This document shows, one piece after another, positions 41,006 to 54,039 of a DNA stretch of 64,000 bases. The notes under the pieces were generated by a model. The model was not told the origin of the DNA. It saw only the letters and a program-made list of their open reading frames with translations, and made no database searches. The position numbers and the translations under genes were made by a program. The stretch spans positions 1 to 64,000 of the forward strand of contig DATLYE010000030.1 of assembly GCA_035575135.1 (NCBI GenBank), in the 5' to 3' direction. Each line of letters opens with the position of its first letter. The first letter of the stretch is position 1. The DNA comes from JANWXD01 sp035575135. GTDB taxonomy: Bacteria > Acidobacteriota > Terriglobia > Bryobacterales > Bryobacteraceae.

Positions 41006-42517
41006 TCAGTTCCCGGAGAGCTTCAGATCCAGCACCACGCGGTCCGATTCACGCAACGTGACGGTCTCAGACGGCACGGTCTCCCAGTCAGCTTCCTCCG
41101 GAGTGCGGAACTCCAGCGAGGCGAGCACCTGGTAGGCGCCCGGAGGAAGCCCCTCAATACGGTAATTCCCCTCGACGTCCGTCCGGGTGGAGCTCTTTCC
41201 ATACACGCGCCAGGCTCCATCGGCCGCAAGCGGCTTCAACAGAACCGTGGCGCCCGCCACAGGCCGCCCCTCCCTGGTGACCACCGTGCCCCGCAGGGTC
41301 GCAGGCGTCTCGGAAAGCACGACTCGCAACACCAGCGATTGAGCGGGCGCGAGCGAGAACCGCCCCTGCTCCAGCCTTCCCTGCTCGCCGGCGATCTCCG
41401 CCACGTAGACCTCCGGCGGCGTCAGCACCGCCGACTCCCAGATGCCCGGCGTCAGCGGTTCTTTTCCCTGGCACGTCAGCCGGCGGGCCTCCCGGTCGGA
41501 CGGCGGCTGCTTGCGGCGCAGGAACAACATTACCTGCCCTTGGCTCAGCCGCCGCCCGTTTTGGTCCTCACAAAGCACGGACACGGCCGGCGCCGGACTC
41601 GGCGCAAGGTGCACGCCTTCCACGTCGCCGCTCAGCCAGAAAGTCCGGTAGGCGACCAGATGCCGCCCGCCTTCCGCCGACACCGCCAAGAGCTCATAAT
41701 GGCCCGGCGGAAGCTCATCGAAAACAAAACCGCCGCTGGCGTCCACGCTCGCATCCCGGCGGCCCAGATCCGAGTAGAGCGCCACCGAGCGGGCCTCCGG
41801 CCAGCCTACCGTCCCTGTAAGGCGAAACAATTTTCCGGCAAGCGGCGTGATGTTTACGGAACTCGTCTCGCTGTCCAGTCGCACCTCGACGGCGACCGAC
41901 TCTGCGGGCGAGGCGGCCCGGGGGAAGTACGTAGGCAGCAGGTCCGTTCCATCCTCCAGTTGGACGGGGGCCGTACGGACATAATAAAAGCCCGGCTCCA
42001 GGCCCGCCACGCGGTACACGCCCCGGTCGTCCGTCCTCCCATGTGCGACCAGTTCCAGCGGAGGACCGCGACGGTAGACGAGCACCTGCTGGTCCGGCAG
42101 GCCCACGCCGTTCTCGTCGTTGACCTCTCCGCTGATGGCCCCGAGTTTCGGCAGCCGGAGCTCGGCCACGAACCGGCTGTCGCGCTCCAGCACGATCGGC
42201 GTTCCCGGACCGTTCCACCGGCGCTGGCCAAACCGTGTCGCGGCAAAGCCCGGCCGGGACGCGCTCAGGTAATACACCCCCGCCGGGAGGTCTTTAAAGA
42301 CGAAGCGCCCCAATGGGTCGGTGAGCGAGCGCTGTGCGCCTGCGCCGCCTTCGAGTACAACCTGCGTCCTCGCAAGCGGCCGCCCCAATCGCGCCTCGAC
42401 TGCCACTCCCTCGATGACGGCAGCGATGGCCGGAGCCGACGCCGCCAGCGCCAGGCTAAGGCCGCGCCAGTACCGTAAGAAATCGCGACGCAGGTTTTCG
42501 AGGATCCTGTAGCCCAT
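41006..42517 (-). CDS. Exported protein with several carboxypeptidase-regulatory-like domains
   Basis: 503 aa. A hydrophobic leader (about 15-33) precedes at least three beta-sandwich repeats of the carboxypeptidase-regulatory/CNA-B-like type: EGVAVEARLGRPLARTQVVL with DPLGRFVFKDLPAGVYYLSA; ISGEVNDENGVGLPDQQVLV with DDRGVYRVAGLEPGFYYV; and LRGTVVTREGRPVAGATVLL with TDVEGNYRIEGLPPGAYQVL. No catalytic residues are visible. Such all-beta proteins are frequent on acidobacterial surfaces; function unknown. Its start overlaps the helix-turn-helix gene by 62 bases, so both are likely on one mRNA. Confidence 0.82.
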   Translation of the reverse strand: MGYRILENLRRDFLRYWRGLSLALAASAPAIAAVIEGVAVEARLGRPLARTQVVLEGGAGAQRSLTDPLGRFVFKDLPAGVYYLSASRPGFAATRFGQRRWNGPGTPIVLERDSRFVAELRLPKLGAISGEVNDENGVGLPDQQVLVYRRGPPLELVAHGRTDDRGVYRVAGLEPGFYYVRTAPVQLEDGTDLLPTYFPRAASPAESVAVEVRLDSETSSVNITPLAGKLFRLTGTVGWPEARSVALYSDLGRRDASVDASGGFVFDELPPGHYELLAVSAEGGRHLVAYRTFWLSGDVEGVHLAPSPAPAVSVLCEDQNGRRLSQGQVMLFLRRKQPPSDREARRLTCQGKEPLTPGIWESAVLTPPEVYVAEIAGEQGRLEQGRFSLAPAQSLVLRVVLSETPATLRGTVVTREGRPVAGATVLLKPLAADGAWRVYGKSSTRTDVEGNYRIEGLPPGAYQVLASLEFRTPEEADWETVPSETVTLRESDRVVLDLKLSGN

Positions 42518-42797
42518 TTACAGGGGCTGCATTGTCCCCGCTCCAGAGCCGCCGGTATCGCTCGACCAGCTCCGATTCGTCGTAGTCAATCGCGCGGGCG
42601 TACTGCCGGATGTAGCTCGTATTGAAGATTCCCCCGGGCAATTTGGCAAAATCCCCCGCTTCGATGGCCTCGAGAAATCGCTTGCTGATTTTGGTGGTTT
42701 GGACGATCTGGTCCAGTGTGATTCCCTTGGATTGGCGTACCGCGGACACATCAGGCCAGTTCCCGCAAAACTTGACTTCGCCGGTGTTCTCTGCCAC
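42456..42797 (-). CDS. RodZ-like helix-turn-helix protein
   Basis: 113 aa from GTG 42797, with GAGGGTGAG about 8 bases upstream. A TTG start at 42908 is possible but lacks a ribosome site. The HTH_25-type domain is clear: VSAVRQSKGITLDQIVQTTK, ISKRFLEAIEAGDFAKLPGG and YIRQYARAIDYDESELVERY. In RodZ this domain binds MreB rather than DNA and is followed by a membrane helix and a periplasmic tail; here the chain ends soon after, so it is a short, cytoplasmic version. Precise role unknown; a regulator of the neighbouring surface gene is conceivable. Confidence 0.78.
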   Translation of the reverse strand: MAENTGEVKFCGNWPDVSAVRQSKGITLDQIVQTTKISKRFLEAIEAGDFAKLPGGIFNTSYIRQYARAIDYDESELVERYRRLWSGDNAAPVNGLQDPRKPASRFLTVLARP

Positions 42798-43028
42798 TGT
42801 CTCACCCTCGACTGGCAGTTTGCTCGCCCCTAACCTTCCCGCCGCCACACTTTCCGACCGCTCGGGCGAACCGCTAACAGTATCCCACAGGCGGACACCT
42901 TCCGCCAAGACATTTCGGCGCTTTCCGCAAAAATTCCAACTCGGTTTGGGAGTTTTAGAAGGGGTTCTAGGAGAAGATCCGCATTTGCGGTCATAATCCC
43001 CTCTCTTCGCGGCTCCAAAGCACCCCTT

Positions 43029-44405
43029 TCACGGGATTGCCGTACGGGGAACCCGGGCGCTCCCATGCCCGTTCATCATTTCGACTTCATACGAGACGAT
43101 ACGCAGCCCGTTGCCAATCACAGGGAAAACCGCCCGCAACAGAAACAGGCCGCCGAAATCGCTCGCCTCAAAATATTGCCGGAACGCCTGTCCTGCCTCC
43201 ACCGGGATCGCCCCCGGATGTACAACCTTGCCCTCGCGGTCGTAGAAGGTGAACGTGACCCGGGATGCGGTCCGCGAGGCATCGAAGCCGCTGATCTGAA
43301 GCTCCAGACTGGAGGCCCCCCGAATCGCCCGGGTCGAGTCCACCACCACAGGGCCGGGAGGCACCACCAGCTCCAGTTTCTCGGTGTGGATGCCAAGCCG
43401 CGCCGTCAGGACGATCGTTCCTGCGGTGGTTCCCGTTTGCAAGACCACTTCGGGCTGGTCGCCGAACCGGGCGGCGTTCTGCCCGGACGTCACGCTGAAG
43501 GTCACCGTTCGCGTGTTCGCCGGAAGGAAAACCACGCCCGGATCCGTGCCTTTACCCGGAACCGAGGCCGACAGCGTTACCCCGAGCTCACCGGTCCCCG
43601 AGAACCGGGCTGCCTCCGCCAGCCGGATGCTCACTTTGACCTGCTGCCCCGCCGTCACGGTGGGAGGATCCACGACGATCTGCGGGCGGGGAAGATCGGC
43701 CTGCTCACCTGCGCCGCGGAGTACGTAGCTGCGCCCGTCAATCTCCAGACGGCCCTCCTGCAAACCCACCGCCTGCGGCGCAAACACGATCTGGAACGAC
43801 ACCGACTCGCCGGGTTTCAGATCGAGCGGCGTACGGAGCGGGGCGGCCATCCGGAACGACGCCCCGCTCACAGCCACGCTGCCGATGGTGAGCTGTTCGG
43901 AGAGCGGGTTGGAGAGCTCAAACGACCGCGGCACAGTCTGGCCCAGGGCAGCCGTGCCGAACAGAGCCGCGTCGCCGGGGGCCAGTTCCACCCGAGAGGA
44001 ATCCCGCAAGTAGAACAGGCGGAAGCTCGGCGTGGCAACGCCGAGCAGTGTCGTCATGCGGACCCCGTTGACGTTGAGGAACGCCGTGTACGTGGCCGGC
44101 AGCAGGGGTTGAAACCGCACCACAAAATCCACGGCGGCGCCCGGGGCCAGCTCGAGCGGCCAGGTTTCAAACCGCGTCGGTAACGAAAAGCGTTGTCCGG
44201 CGACGTTCAGCCCGCTCAGAACCACGGGCCCGCCTGAGATGTTGCGTAACCGGAATGTCGTGTCCAGCACAAGTCCCGCAGGAATCGTTCCGACCGTGAA
44301 CGACTCCCCCACCGGTTCTTCATTCCCTTGCCGCACCGCCCAGAGTTTGATCTGCGCGGCGGCCAGGCAGGGCACGAAAAACGCTGCAAGCAGGCGCCTC
44401 CTCAT
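43029..44405 (-). CDS. Secreted beta-sandwich protein (choice-of-anchor/ASH-like repeats)
   Basis: 458 aa. Signal peptide (about 1-17, ending AAA-Q), then two repeats of a choice-of-anchor D/ASPM-SPD-2-hydin-like fold: TTFRLRNISGGPVVLSGLNV with LAPGAAVDFVVRFQPLLPAT, and RSFELSNPLSEQLTIGSVAV with LKPGESVSFQIVFAPQAVGL. A further beta-rich region with TVTAGQQVKVSIRLAEAARF and GPVVVDSTRAIRGASSLELQ follows. No catalytic motif. It is the last gene of three coupled genes (ATGA with the gene before). Role unknown; probably a cell-surface or extracellular structural protein. Confidence 0.78.
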   Translation of the reverse strand: MRRRLLAAFFVPCLAAAQIKLWAVRQGNEEPVGESFTVGTIPAGLVLDTTFRLRNISGGPVVLSGLNVAGQRFSLPTRFETWPLELAPGAAVDFVVRFQPLLPATYTAFLNVNGVRMTTLLGVATPSFRLFYLRDSSRVELAPGDAALFGTAALGQTVPRSFELSNPLSEQLTIGSVAVSGASFRMAAPLRTPLDLKPGESVSFQIVFAPQAVGLQEGRLEIDGRSYVLRGAGEQADLPRPQIVVDPPTVTAGQQVKVSIRLAEAARFSGTGELGVTLSASVPGKGTDPGVVFLPANTRTVTFSVTSGQNAARFGDQPEVVLQTGTTAGTIVLTARLGIHTEKLELVVPPGPVVVDSTRAIRGASSLELQISGFDASRTASRVTFTFYDREGKVVHPGAIPVEAGQAFRQYFEASDFGGLFLLRAVFPVIGNGLRIVSYEVEMMNGHGSARVPRTAIP

Positions 44406-45166
44406 TGCACTGCCTCCGGCAACTGGTACAGCGCCACCTCGTCATCCCGTACGCGCGCCGCGAGCCGGCGGCCGGTGTGGCCGGTTTTGAGGAGAATCCA
44501 TCCGGGACCTATCTCGGCCAGCTCCGCAATCAGCGCCCCGGCATCCACCCGGTACTCGGCGCCGCCGGAGTGTCGCACCACGAGCGTCTCGCCGTCGGCG
44601 AAGGCCAACGAGCCGTCGCGCAGCAGCGCCAGCGGCTCTGTCACCCCGACAAGCGGCGTCTCGTTCTCCAGCCTGCCCACCGTGTTGTATCTCAGCAATA
44701 CCGGCCCTGTCTCGCTCCGGACAACGAGCTGAAACCCCTCGTGCGCCAGTGAGGCCAGAGCGACCACGTAGCCCGGCGCCTCCAGTGGAATCGTCTCCAG
44801 CCGGCAGCCGCGGACGCGCACAAGCTGCTCCGCTTCTTCAAACCAGGCCACGGCTTCGACTCCCGCAGCAGAAAACCCGAAGCGCGCCGGACCCGGGGGC
44901 GAAGCATGGCTGCAAAGAACCTCGCCTCCGGTCGAAAGGATCTGCAACTGGCCCCCTTCGGGCGGCTGTGCGATCAGGTATTGCCCTCCGTGCCACATCC
45001 GGCCCGGCTCCCGCGGAGAAGCGGCCACCAGGCTGCCCGCCACTCCGTACAGCGCCATCGGCCGCCCCGTGATGTCTTCGGTAACCGCAGTGAGGGGCAC
45101 AGTCAGTCCGGACTGCGCTGCGGCCCACCCGAAGCTGCACAACAGACCCGCGGCAATCCGGATCAT
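44402..45166 (-). CDS. Secreted protein of unknown function
   Basis: 254 aa with a signal peptide (about 1-18, ending AAAQ). The body shows short beta-rich repeats such as LYGVAGSLVAASPREPGRMW, VALASLAHEGFQLVVRSETG and PLALLRDGSLAFADGETLVV, which could be blades of a propeller, but I cannot assign a family. Two Cys (near CSHAS and RGCRL) might pair. It overlaps both neighbours by 4 bases (ATGA), so the three genes are translated together. Confidence 0.7.
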   Translation of the reverse strand: MIRIAAGLLCSFGWAAAQSGLTVPLTAVTEDITGRPMALYGVAGSLVAASPREPGRMWHGGQYLIAQPPEGGQLQILSTGGEVLCSHASPPGPARFGFSAAGVEAVAWFEEAEQLVRVRGCRLETIPLEAPGYVVALASLAHEGFQLVVRSETGPVLLRYNTVGRLENETPLVGVTEPLALLRDGSLAFADGETLVVRHSGGAEYRVDAGALIAELAEIGPGWILLKTGHTGRRLAARVRDDEVALYQLPEAVQ

Positions 45167-45813
45167 CGCGGCCCTCCGATCGTCACCGACGGCGTCCCGA
45201 TGCTGAGATCGGTCGCGGCGGTCCCGGCGCCCGCCGCTTCACTCCTTCGGACCAGACCCAGTCCCGCCGCGGCTCCGGCCGCCGCCACCCCGGCGACCAC
45301 GGCAATCTTGACCCAGCTCCTGCGCGGCTTGAAAGGGGGCAGCACAATGTCCGGTGGGGAATGCGCGGCACGGGTCGGCGAACTCTCTGCGGATCCCGCC
45401 GACAGCACCTGTTCGACGATCAAGCCCGCACGGCTTTCGCCCCGCGCCGCTGTAACGCGAATTTCCACCACTCCCGGTTCCTCACCCCAGCGGATCCCGC
45501 CGGGAGCCGCTCTTCCATCCGCGGCCGTCACGGCAATGTCGGTCCGCAGCCCGTTGGCAAACACGCCACTGGGTCCTGTTTCGGGAAGCCGGAAGCTCAC
45601 CGCCACGCCTCCCACAGGGCGGCCGGTTTCATCGCTCACTTCCACCAGCAGCGGCCTCGACGCTCTCGTGCCGGTGCGGAACTCCGCTTTCTCCCCTTCG
45701 AGCACGCGAATCCGCAGCCCCGGCCCCGGTTGCACCCGCGTCCCCTCGGTTTGGGCCGTGGCGGCTAAAGCAAACGATACACATCCCGCTGCGACCAGAC
45801 ACACGCTCCGCAT
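45163..45813 (-). CDS. Exported Big_1-like protein with C-terminal membrane helix
   Basis: 216 aa. Signal peptide (about 1-20), then one immunoglobulin-like bacterial domain with PLLVEVSDETGRPVGGVAVSF (the Big_1-like pattern: repeated V-x-D-x-x-G-x-P-V) and TDIAVTAADGRAAPGGIRW. After a Pro/Ser linker, a hydrophobic helix (VKIAVVAGVAAAGAAAGLGL) could anchor it in a membrane. The remaining 20 residues are polar. It starts the three-gene cluster. Function unknown; the arrangement suggests a surface-exposed assembly. Confidence 0.72.
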   Translation of the reverse strand: MRSVCLVAAGCVSFALAATAQTEGTRVQPGPGLRIRVLEGEKAEFRTGTRASRPLLVEVSDETGRPVGGVAVSFRLPETGPSGVFANGLRTDIAVTAADGRAAPGGIRWGEEPGVVEIRVTAARGESRAGLIVEQVLSAGSAESSPTRAAHSPPDIVLPPFKPRRSWVKIAVVAGVAAAGAAAGLGLVRRSEAAGAGTAATDLSIGTPSVTIGGPR

Positions 45814-46010
45814 CGAGCTCCACCTCGGAGACCGCCGTTTTGCTCCGGACGGAAGCCGGGTGTGACGTGCTCACACCAACACCGCGGTGACGTTACCCGG
45901 GCCTGCCGCCCGGAGCGCGGCCTCGATAAGGTAGTGGCGCCTCCTCGCCAAAGTTCGCCGGCAATTTCATGCGCCCGTGCCGGCGCCTGAGGCGCCATGC
46001 GGCGTGCCGG

Positions 46011-48629
46011 TTACAGGCTCACCCGCAGCCCGATCTGCAACACGCGCCCGTCATTGAGGGTGTTGGTGATCTGGCCGAAACTCGGTGCGCTCAGGTTGCG
46101 CTGGGGCTGATCGAACTGCGGATGATTGGCCAGATTGTAGGCCTCGGCGCGCAGTTGAAATGTCCACTCCCGCAGCCCGCTCCAGCGCCATTGCTTGCTG
46201 AGCGCCGCATTCAGGTTGGCGATTCCGTCCTTCCGGAAGGTGTTGCGGCCGAGGTTGCCCCGGAACTCGCCGGGGCGAATGAAATCGAAACGCTCCCGCC
46301 TCAGGATCCGCGTTGCGGTGTCCGGATGCGCCACCGAGCGGCCCAGGATGGAAGGTTCGAGGATGTGAGGGCGGTCGCCCGGTCCTCCGTCTACATTGCC
46401 GAAGCCCGGAGCATCCGAGCCGATGTACAGCGTGAACGGAGTGCCGGTCTTCAGGAGGGCTGCTCCGGAAAGCTGCCATCCGTCCAGCCACCATGCTGCC
46501 AGACGCGGCAAACCGGAAGCGCGCGGCAAATCGTACGTCCAGTAGACAAACAAGGAGTGCGTCGCGTCGAACTCGCTCAATCCCTTCCTGTCGCGGAAGT
46601 TGTCGTACTGCCACTGGCTGCGGCCCCGGGTCAGATCCCGGTTTGCCGCCGTGGAAGAATAATCCACGCCCTGGTCAAGTGACTTGCCGAACGTATAGGT
46701 GAATCCCCACGTGGACCCTCTCCACGACGGTATTTCCAAAGTCGCCTGAGCCGCATCCAGCCAGGCCATGCCGCCGTTGACGATGTGCTTCACTTCGTAA
46801 TAGCGCGGGTCGGGCCGCCGCAGGTCCACCGTGGCGGTCGTCAGCGGAATGCCCGGAACCGGCTCGGCCCGGTTCTGGATGAAGACGTTCATGAGCTTGA
46901 AAGTCCGGCTTCCGACGTAGCCCAACCGCAGCCGCGAACCCCGAGCCAGCTCCCGTTCCAGGCTGAGGTTGTATTGATGGCTGTAAGGTGAAACCAGATC
47001 CGGCGAGAGAAACGTCGGGGAGTAGCGCGCCCTGGGATCGTCCAGATTCACACCGTGCAGCGGATTGACCAGATCGGGATTCTGCACCTGCACGTAGCGC
47101 ACGTGCGGCGGATTGTTGCGGATCTGCTGGTAGGTGACCGCCGGAATCCGCCCGAAGGAAATCGTGTAGGAGGCGCGCGCCGTCCAGCCTGCTCCCGCGT
47201 TGAAGGCCAGAGCCAGACGCGGGCTCACGTTGTTACAGTCGCAGCCATAAGGAATGCGATCCATCCGGTTGACTTCCACCGGGGCGGTTTCGAGCTCATA
47301 GCGCAGACCGTAGTAAAGCTGCAAGCCGGGCCGGACGCGCCACCGGTCGGCCGCATAAAGACTCGCCGCCCAGTTGCGAAACCCGCGCGCGAGTTCGCCC
47401 ACCGTGACTTCATACGTGGTGGGCGTACCGTAGAGTAAGTTCTCAATCGCGGTCCTGCCGAAATTGTTACTAAACTGAAAGTAGCCGCGCTGGTTGTTGC
47501 TCTCGATGCCGTTCAACTGGTAGCGCGTCACTTCACCTCCCAGCGTCACGGCGTGCGCTCCGGCGGCGGATCGGCGCGTGGCGATCACCCCCCAGCGGAA
47601 GCTGTTCTCGGCCCGGTCGATCGGAAAATGATTGTCCGGCCCCAGTTCCTCGATCTGGAACCCGATGCGGACCTTCGGGCCCACGGCATTCGGCTCCGGC
47701 AGCAACGCGGAACGCACGCGCTGGAAGGTCAAACCCGTTGCCGCCTCCGTCCGGGGACCGGCGGATAACCGCCACGTCAGCTGCGAGCGGTGGCTGTGGA
47801 TGTCGGTGTCGGGATTCTGGCCCGCCACGAGCTGAAACGCCCGCACGCGCTGGCGCCCCATCAGGTGCGACGCCGACAGGCGCCCGCGCCGGAACTCCGG
47901 AAGGTCCCACCTCGCCTCCGCCTGCGTCTCATCCACCCTCTGGGGCGCGTTTGTGTTGAGGGCCCGCGGATCGAAATCCGGACGGTTCGGCAGGGCTGCC
48001 GGATAGGCGGCCAGAAACCGGGCCACCACGGCGCGCACCTGCGGATCCGACGCCCGGGGCGTTCGCTCGCCGGCCAGCGGCACCAGAACGTTGCCGTTCA
48101 CCATCCCGCGGATCTTGTTCTGTGATGCAAGCAGCGTCAGGTTCCCCGGGCGGCCCAGGCTTCCTGCCGCGCGGGCTCCGTAGGCATTCCGCCGGGAAGG
48201 CAGTACGTCGCCGACCTGAAAAAACGTGCGTGCGTTAAAGACGCTGTTCTGGTGCCACCAGTATGCTTCCGCCCGCCACGCCGCGGCCGGCGCCGCCGCC
48301 GGAAGCACCACCGGAGCCCCGACCGGCTGTCCGTACTCGGAGGCATACGTACCCCGCTCCGCCGGAGGATCGCTCACCAGCACCACGGTGCCGCCAAGAC
48401 GAACGTTGGCCTCTTTGATGGCCTCGTTGTCAATGCGGTAAAGCGGCACATTTTCGTTTCGCTGGGCCGCGCCGTCCAGCCTGCGCCGCGCCTCGCTCCG
48501 AGCCCCTTGCCGCACGGGAGCGCTGCTCTGCGCCTGCGCTTCCTGCCGGGCCGCCGCTGCCGGCCCCTGGGCCGCCGCCCAGACGCTTCCGGCGCACACC
48601 AGCAGCGCCGCACGCATCTTTTGGGACAT
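46011..48629 (-). CDS. Large outer-membrane beta-barrel protein lacking a recognisable plug
   Basis: 872 aa from the ATG at 48629, with GAGGAG 4 bases upstream; a TTG four codons earlier overlaps that ribosome site. A signal peptide (about 1-20) is followed by about 90 residues rich in Ala, Gln and Arg, then barrel-like sequence of the Oar/TonB-dependent type: YQLNGIESNNQRGYFQFSNN, LYAADRWRVRPGLQLYYGLR, SPRLALAFNAGAGWTARASY, LSLERELARGSRLRLGYVGS, and a Phe/Leu-ended last strand (LQIGLRVSL). I see no carboxypeptidase-regulatory domain and no clear plug, unlike the other two receptors here. It may be a remnant-type or specialised porin. It follows the CsgG-like/TPR gene by 12 bases. Confidence 0.83.
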   Translation of the reverse strand: MSQKMRAALLVCAGSVWAAAQGPAAAARQEAQAQSSAPVRQGARSEARRRLDGAAQRNENVPLYRIDNEAIKEANVRLGGTVVLVSDPPAERGTYASEYGQPVGAPVVLPAAAPAAAWRAEAYWWHQNSVFNARTFFQVGDVLPSRRNAYGARAAGSLGRPGNLTLLASQNKIRGMVNGNVLVPLAGERTPRASDPQVRAVVARFLAAYPAALPNRPDFDPRALNTNAPQRVDETQAEARWDLPEFRRGRLSASHLMGRQRVRAFQLVAGQNPDTDIHSHRSQLTWRLSAGPRTEAATGLTFQRVRSALLPEPNAVGPKVRIGFQIEELGPDNHFPIDRAENSFRWGVIATRRSAAGAHAVTLGGEVTRYQLNGIESNNQRGYFQFSNNFGRTAIENLLYGTPTTYEVTVGELARGFRNWAASLYAADRWRVRPGLQLYYGLRYELETAPVEVNRMDRIPYGCDCNNVSPRLALAFNAGAGWTARASYTISFGRIPAVTYQQIRNNPPHVRYVQVQNPDLVNPLHGVNLDDPRARYSPTFLSPDLVSPYSHQYNLSLERELARGSRLRLGYVGSRTFKLMNVFIQNRAEPVPGIPLTTATVDLRRPDPRYYEVKHIVNGGMAWLDAAQATLEIPSWRGSTWGFTYTFGKSLDQGVDYSSTAANRDLTRGRSQWQYDNFRDRKGLSEFDATHSLFVYWTYDLPRASGLPRLAAWWLDGWQLSGAALLKTGTPFTLYIGSDAPGFGNVDGGPGDRPHILEPSILGRSVAHPDTATRILRRERFDFIRPGEFRGNLGRNTFRKDGIANLNAALSKQWRWSGLREWTFQLRAEAYNLANHPQFDQPQRNLSAPSFGQITNTLNDGRVLQIGLRVSL

Positions 48630-48641
48630 AAAACTCCTCAA

Positions 48642-49832
48642 TTATAACCGCGCGCCGGAACCCTTACCAAAACGGGCCAGCTCCGCTCGCGTCTCCGGAT
48701 CGGCCGGGACCGACGGCAACTCGTACTTGAGACGCTCGAGCGCCTCCACCCGGCTCTCGATACGACCGGGACCGCTGCGTTTGAGACAACGCCCGAGCAT
48801 GGTCATGGCGATCGCGTCGTGGGGCTGCGCTCGCAGCACGGCGCGAAACATCTCCGCCGCGCCTTCGTAATCTCCGCGCCGCCACAGCGCGTAGCCCACG
48901 TTGAAGCGGTAGACCGGATCCTGCGGGCGCGCCTCCAGAGCCTTGCGGAAGCTGTTCAGAGCTTCCGGCAGGTTGAGCCGCGACTGTGCGGCCCCAAGGT
49001 TGTTCCACACCTCCGGCGCCGGCGAGGCATGCGCCAGCGTCCGGAAACGCAGCACGGCCTTCTCGTAGTCCCCCGCATAGTACAAGCACAGGCCCAGCAG
49101 AAACAGCGCCTCCGGATAATGCACGTCCTCCGGACTGACCCCTTCCAGCCAGCCGGCCGCCACCCGGTACTCCTTCTTGCGCCACAGCAGCTTGCCCAGC
49201 TGGAAACGCGCCTGCGAAAAGCTCGCGTCCAGCCGGACCGCCTGTGTAAAGTAACGGTGCTTTTGGTCCGGGCTTTCGGCCATCAGCCCGCGAATATACT
49301 GCTCCAGCGCATCCAGACGCACTGCGCGCCGGCGCTTACGGAACTCCTCCAACCCGGGGCTCTCCGGCCGCAGCGCCCGCAGCACCTGCCAGGCGATCTC
49401 GTCCTGAAGGCGACCCAGTTCATCGAGCGGCCCGCTCAGTCGGAAGGAAGGCCCGTTGCGCAGCCCTTGGCGGTCCAGCAGCTGCGCCTCCACGTCCAAA
49501 ACAGGTTTGCCCGGCTCACCGCGCACCTGAAAGCTGCCGAAAACCTCTGTGTCGGCCTCGACGACTTCGCCGATTTTCAACACCGTCGCCTTTGTCAGCG
49601 GCGCCAGCGGTTTGACGGAGAGCTTTCGATAAGCCCCTTCCCGCTGCTCTCGGTCCACGACCGAAACCCCCGCCGCCACCAGTGCCTCCCGCACCGACTC
49701 CGCCACGCTTTCGCCGATCCAGTCCAGCGCGGCCGCATCGGTGCGGTTGAAGAACGCCAGCACCACCACTCTCTCGGCCCGCAACGGGATCGCAAGACAC
49801 AACACCAAAAGGGCGCCGATCATGCGGTGCAT
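48642..49832 (-). CDS. CsgG/FlgO-like TPR protein, exported
   Basis: 396 aa. Signal peptide (about 1-19), then a CsgG/FlgO-like domain (VVVLAFFNRTDAAALDWIGE, SVAESVREALVAAGVSVVDR, GEVVEADTEVFGSFQVRG), followed by about five TPR units: FSQARFQLGKLLWRKKEYRV, YPEALFLLGLCLYYAGDYEK, PEVWNNLGAAQSRLNLPEAL and YRFNVGYALWRRGDYEGAAE. Such proteins commonly sit in the periplasm as scaffolds. The barrel gene follows at 12 bases, and its ribosome site lies in that gap, so the pair are likely cotranscribed and may work together at the outer membrane. Confidence 0.82.
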   Translation of the reverse strand: MHRMIGALLVLCLAIPLRAERVVVLAFFNRTDAAALDWIGESVAESVREALVAAGVSVVDREQREGAYRKLSVKPLAPLTKATVLKIGEVVEADTEVFGSFQVRGEPGKPVLDVEAQLLDRQGLRNGPSFRLSGPLDELGRLQDEIAWQVLRALRPESPGLEEFRKRRRAVRLDALEQYIRGLMAESPDQKHRYFTQAVRLDASFSQARFQLGKLLWRKKEYRVAAGWLEGVSPEDVHYPEALFLLGLCLYYAGDYEKAVLRFRTLAHASPAPEVWNNLGAAQSRLNLPEALNSFRKALEARPQDPVYRFNVGYALWRRGDYEGAAEMFRAVLRAQPHDAIAMTMLGRCLKRSGPGRIESRVEALERLKYELPSVPADPETRAELARFGKGSGARL

Positions 49833-49904
49833 GAATGCCAGTCTAACAAACCGCCCGCCGGCGGCAGGTGCGACGGCCGCGACCGCCCGGGGGCTCGGCT
49901 TCGC

Positions 49905-53768
<3,864 letters not shown>

Positions 53769-53786
53769 GGTGTACCTCCCCACGAC

Positions 53787-53815
53787 TTGCGCGGCTTCCC
53801 CGTGAGGCCGCGCAA
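53787..53815 (-). other. 9-bp perfect hairpin at the start of the receptor mRNA
   Basis: TTGCGCGGC (53787-53795) and GCCGCGCAA (53807-53815) are exact complements with an 11-base loop. The predicted transcription start from the promoter just upstream falls at about 53815, so the mRNA would begin with this hairpin, which may protect it from decay. Confidence 0.6.
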
Positions 53816-53821
53816 CCGAGT

Positions 53822-53850
53822 AGTCTACTATCGGAGCCGGGACTGCGCAA
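53822..53850 (-). promoter_or_regulatory. Candidate promoter of the large receptor gene
   Basis: Minus strand TTGCGC (53850-53845), 17 bp, TAGACT (53827-53822). Spacing is ideal, the -10 is good and the -35 has the TTG core. Confidence 0.5.
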
Positions 53851-54039
53851 CAGCGAGAGTCGCCGGAGCTTTCCTATCCAGCGGCGCGAATCAAGACTCG
53901 ATTGCACCCGATCAGCGTCAGATCCGACGCAACGACGATCTCAGCCTTTCCCAGGCGTTCTCGCACGGCGGCGCCGCCCCAGAGAAGGATCCCAGTTGTT
54001 ATTGCGAAAGCTCAGAAGTGCACTGCGCCCCCCGACCGG

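Noticed and set aside
42830..42994. 54-aa minus-strand ORF between the choice-of-anchor and HTH genes
   Set aside because: It has an ATG with a purine-rich stretch very close upstream, but no recognisable motif and it overlaps the likely HTH-gene leader; not enough support.
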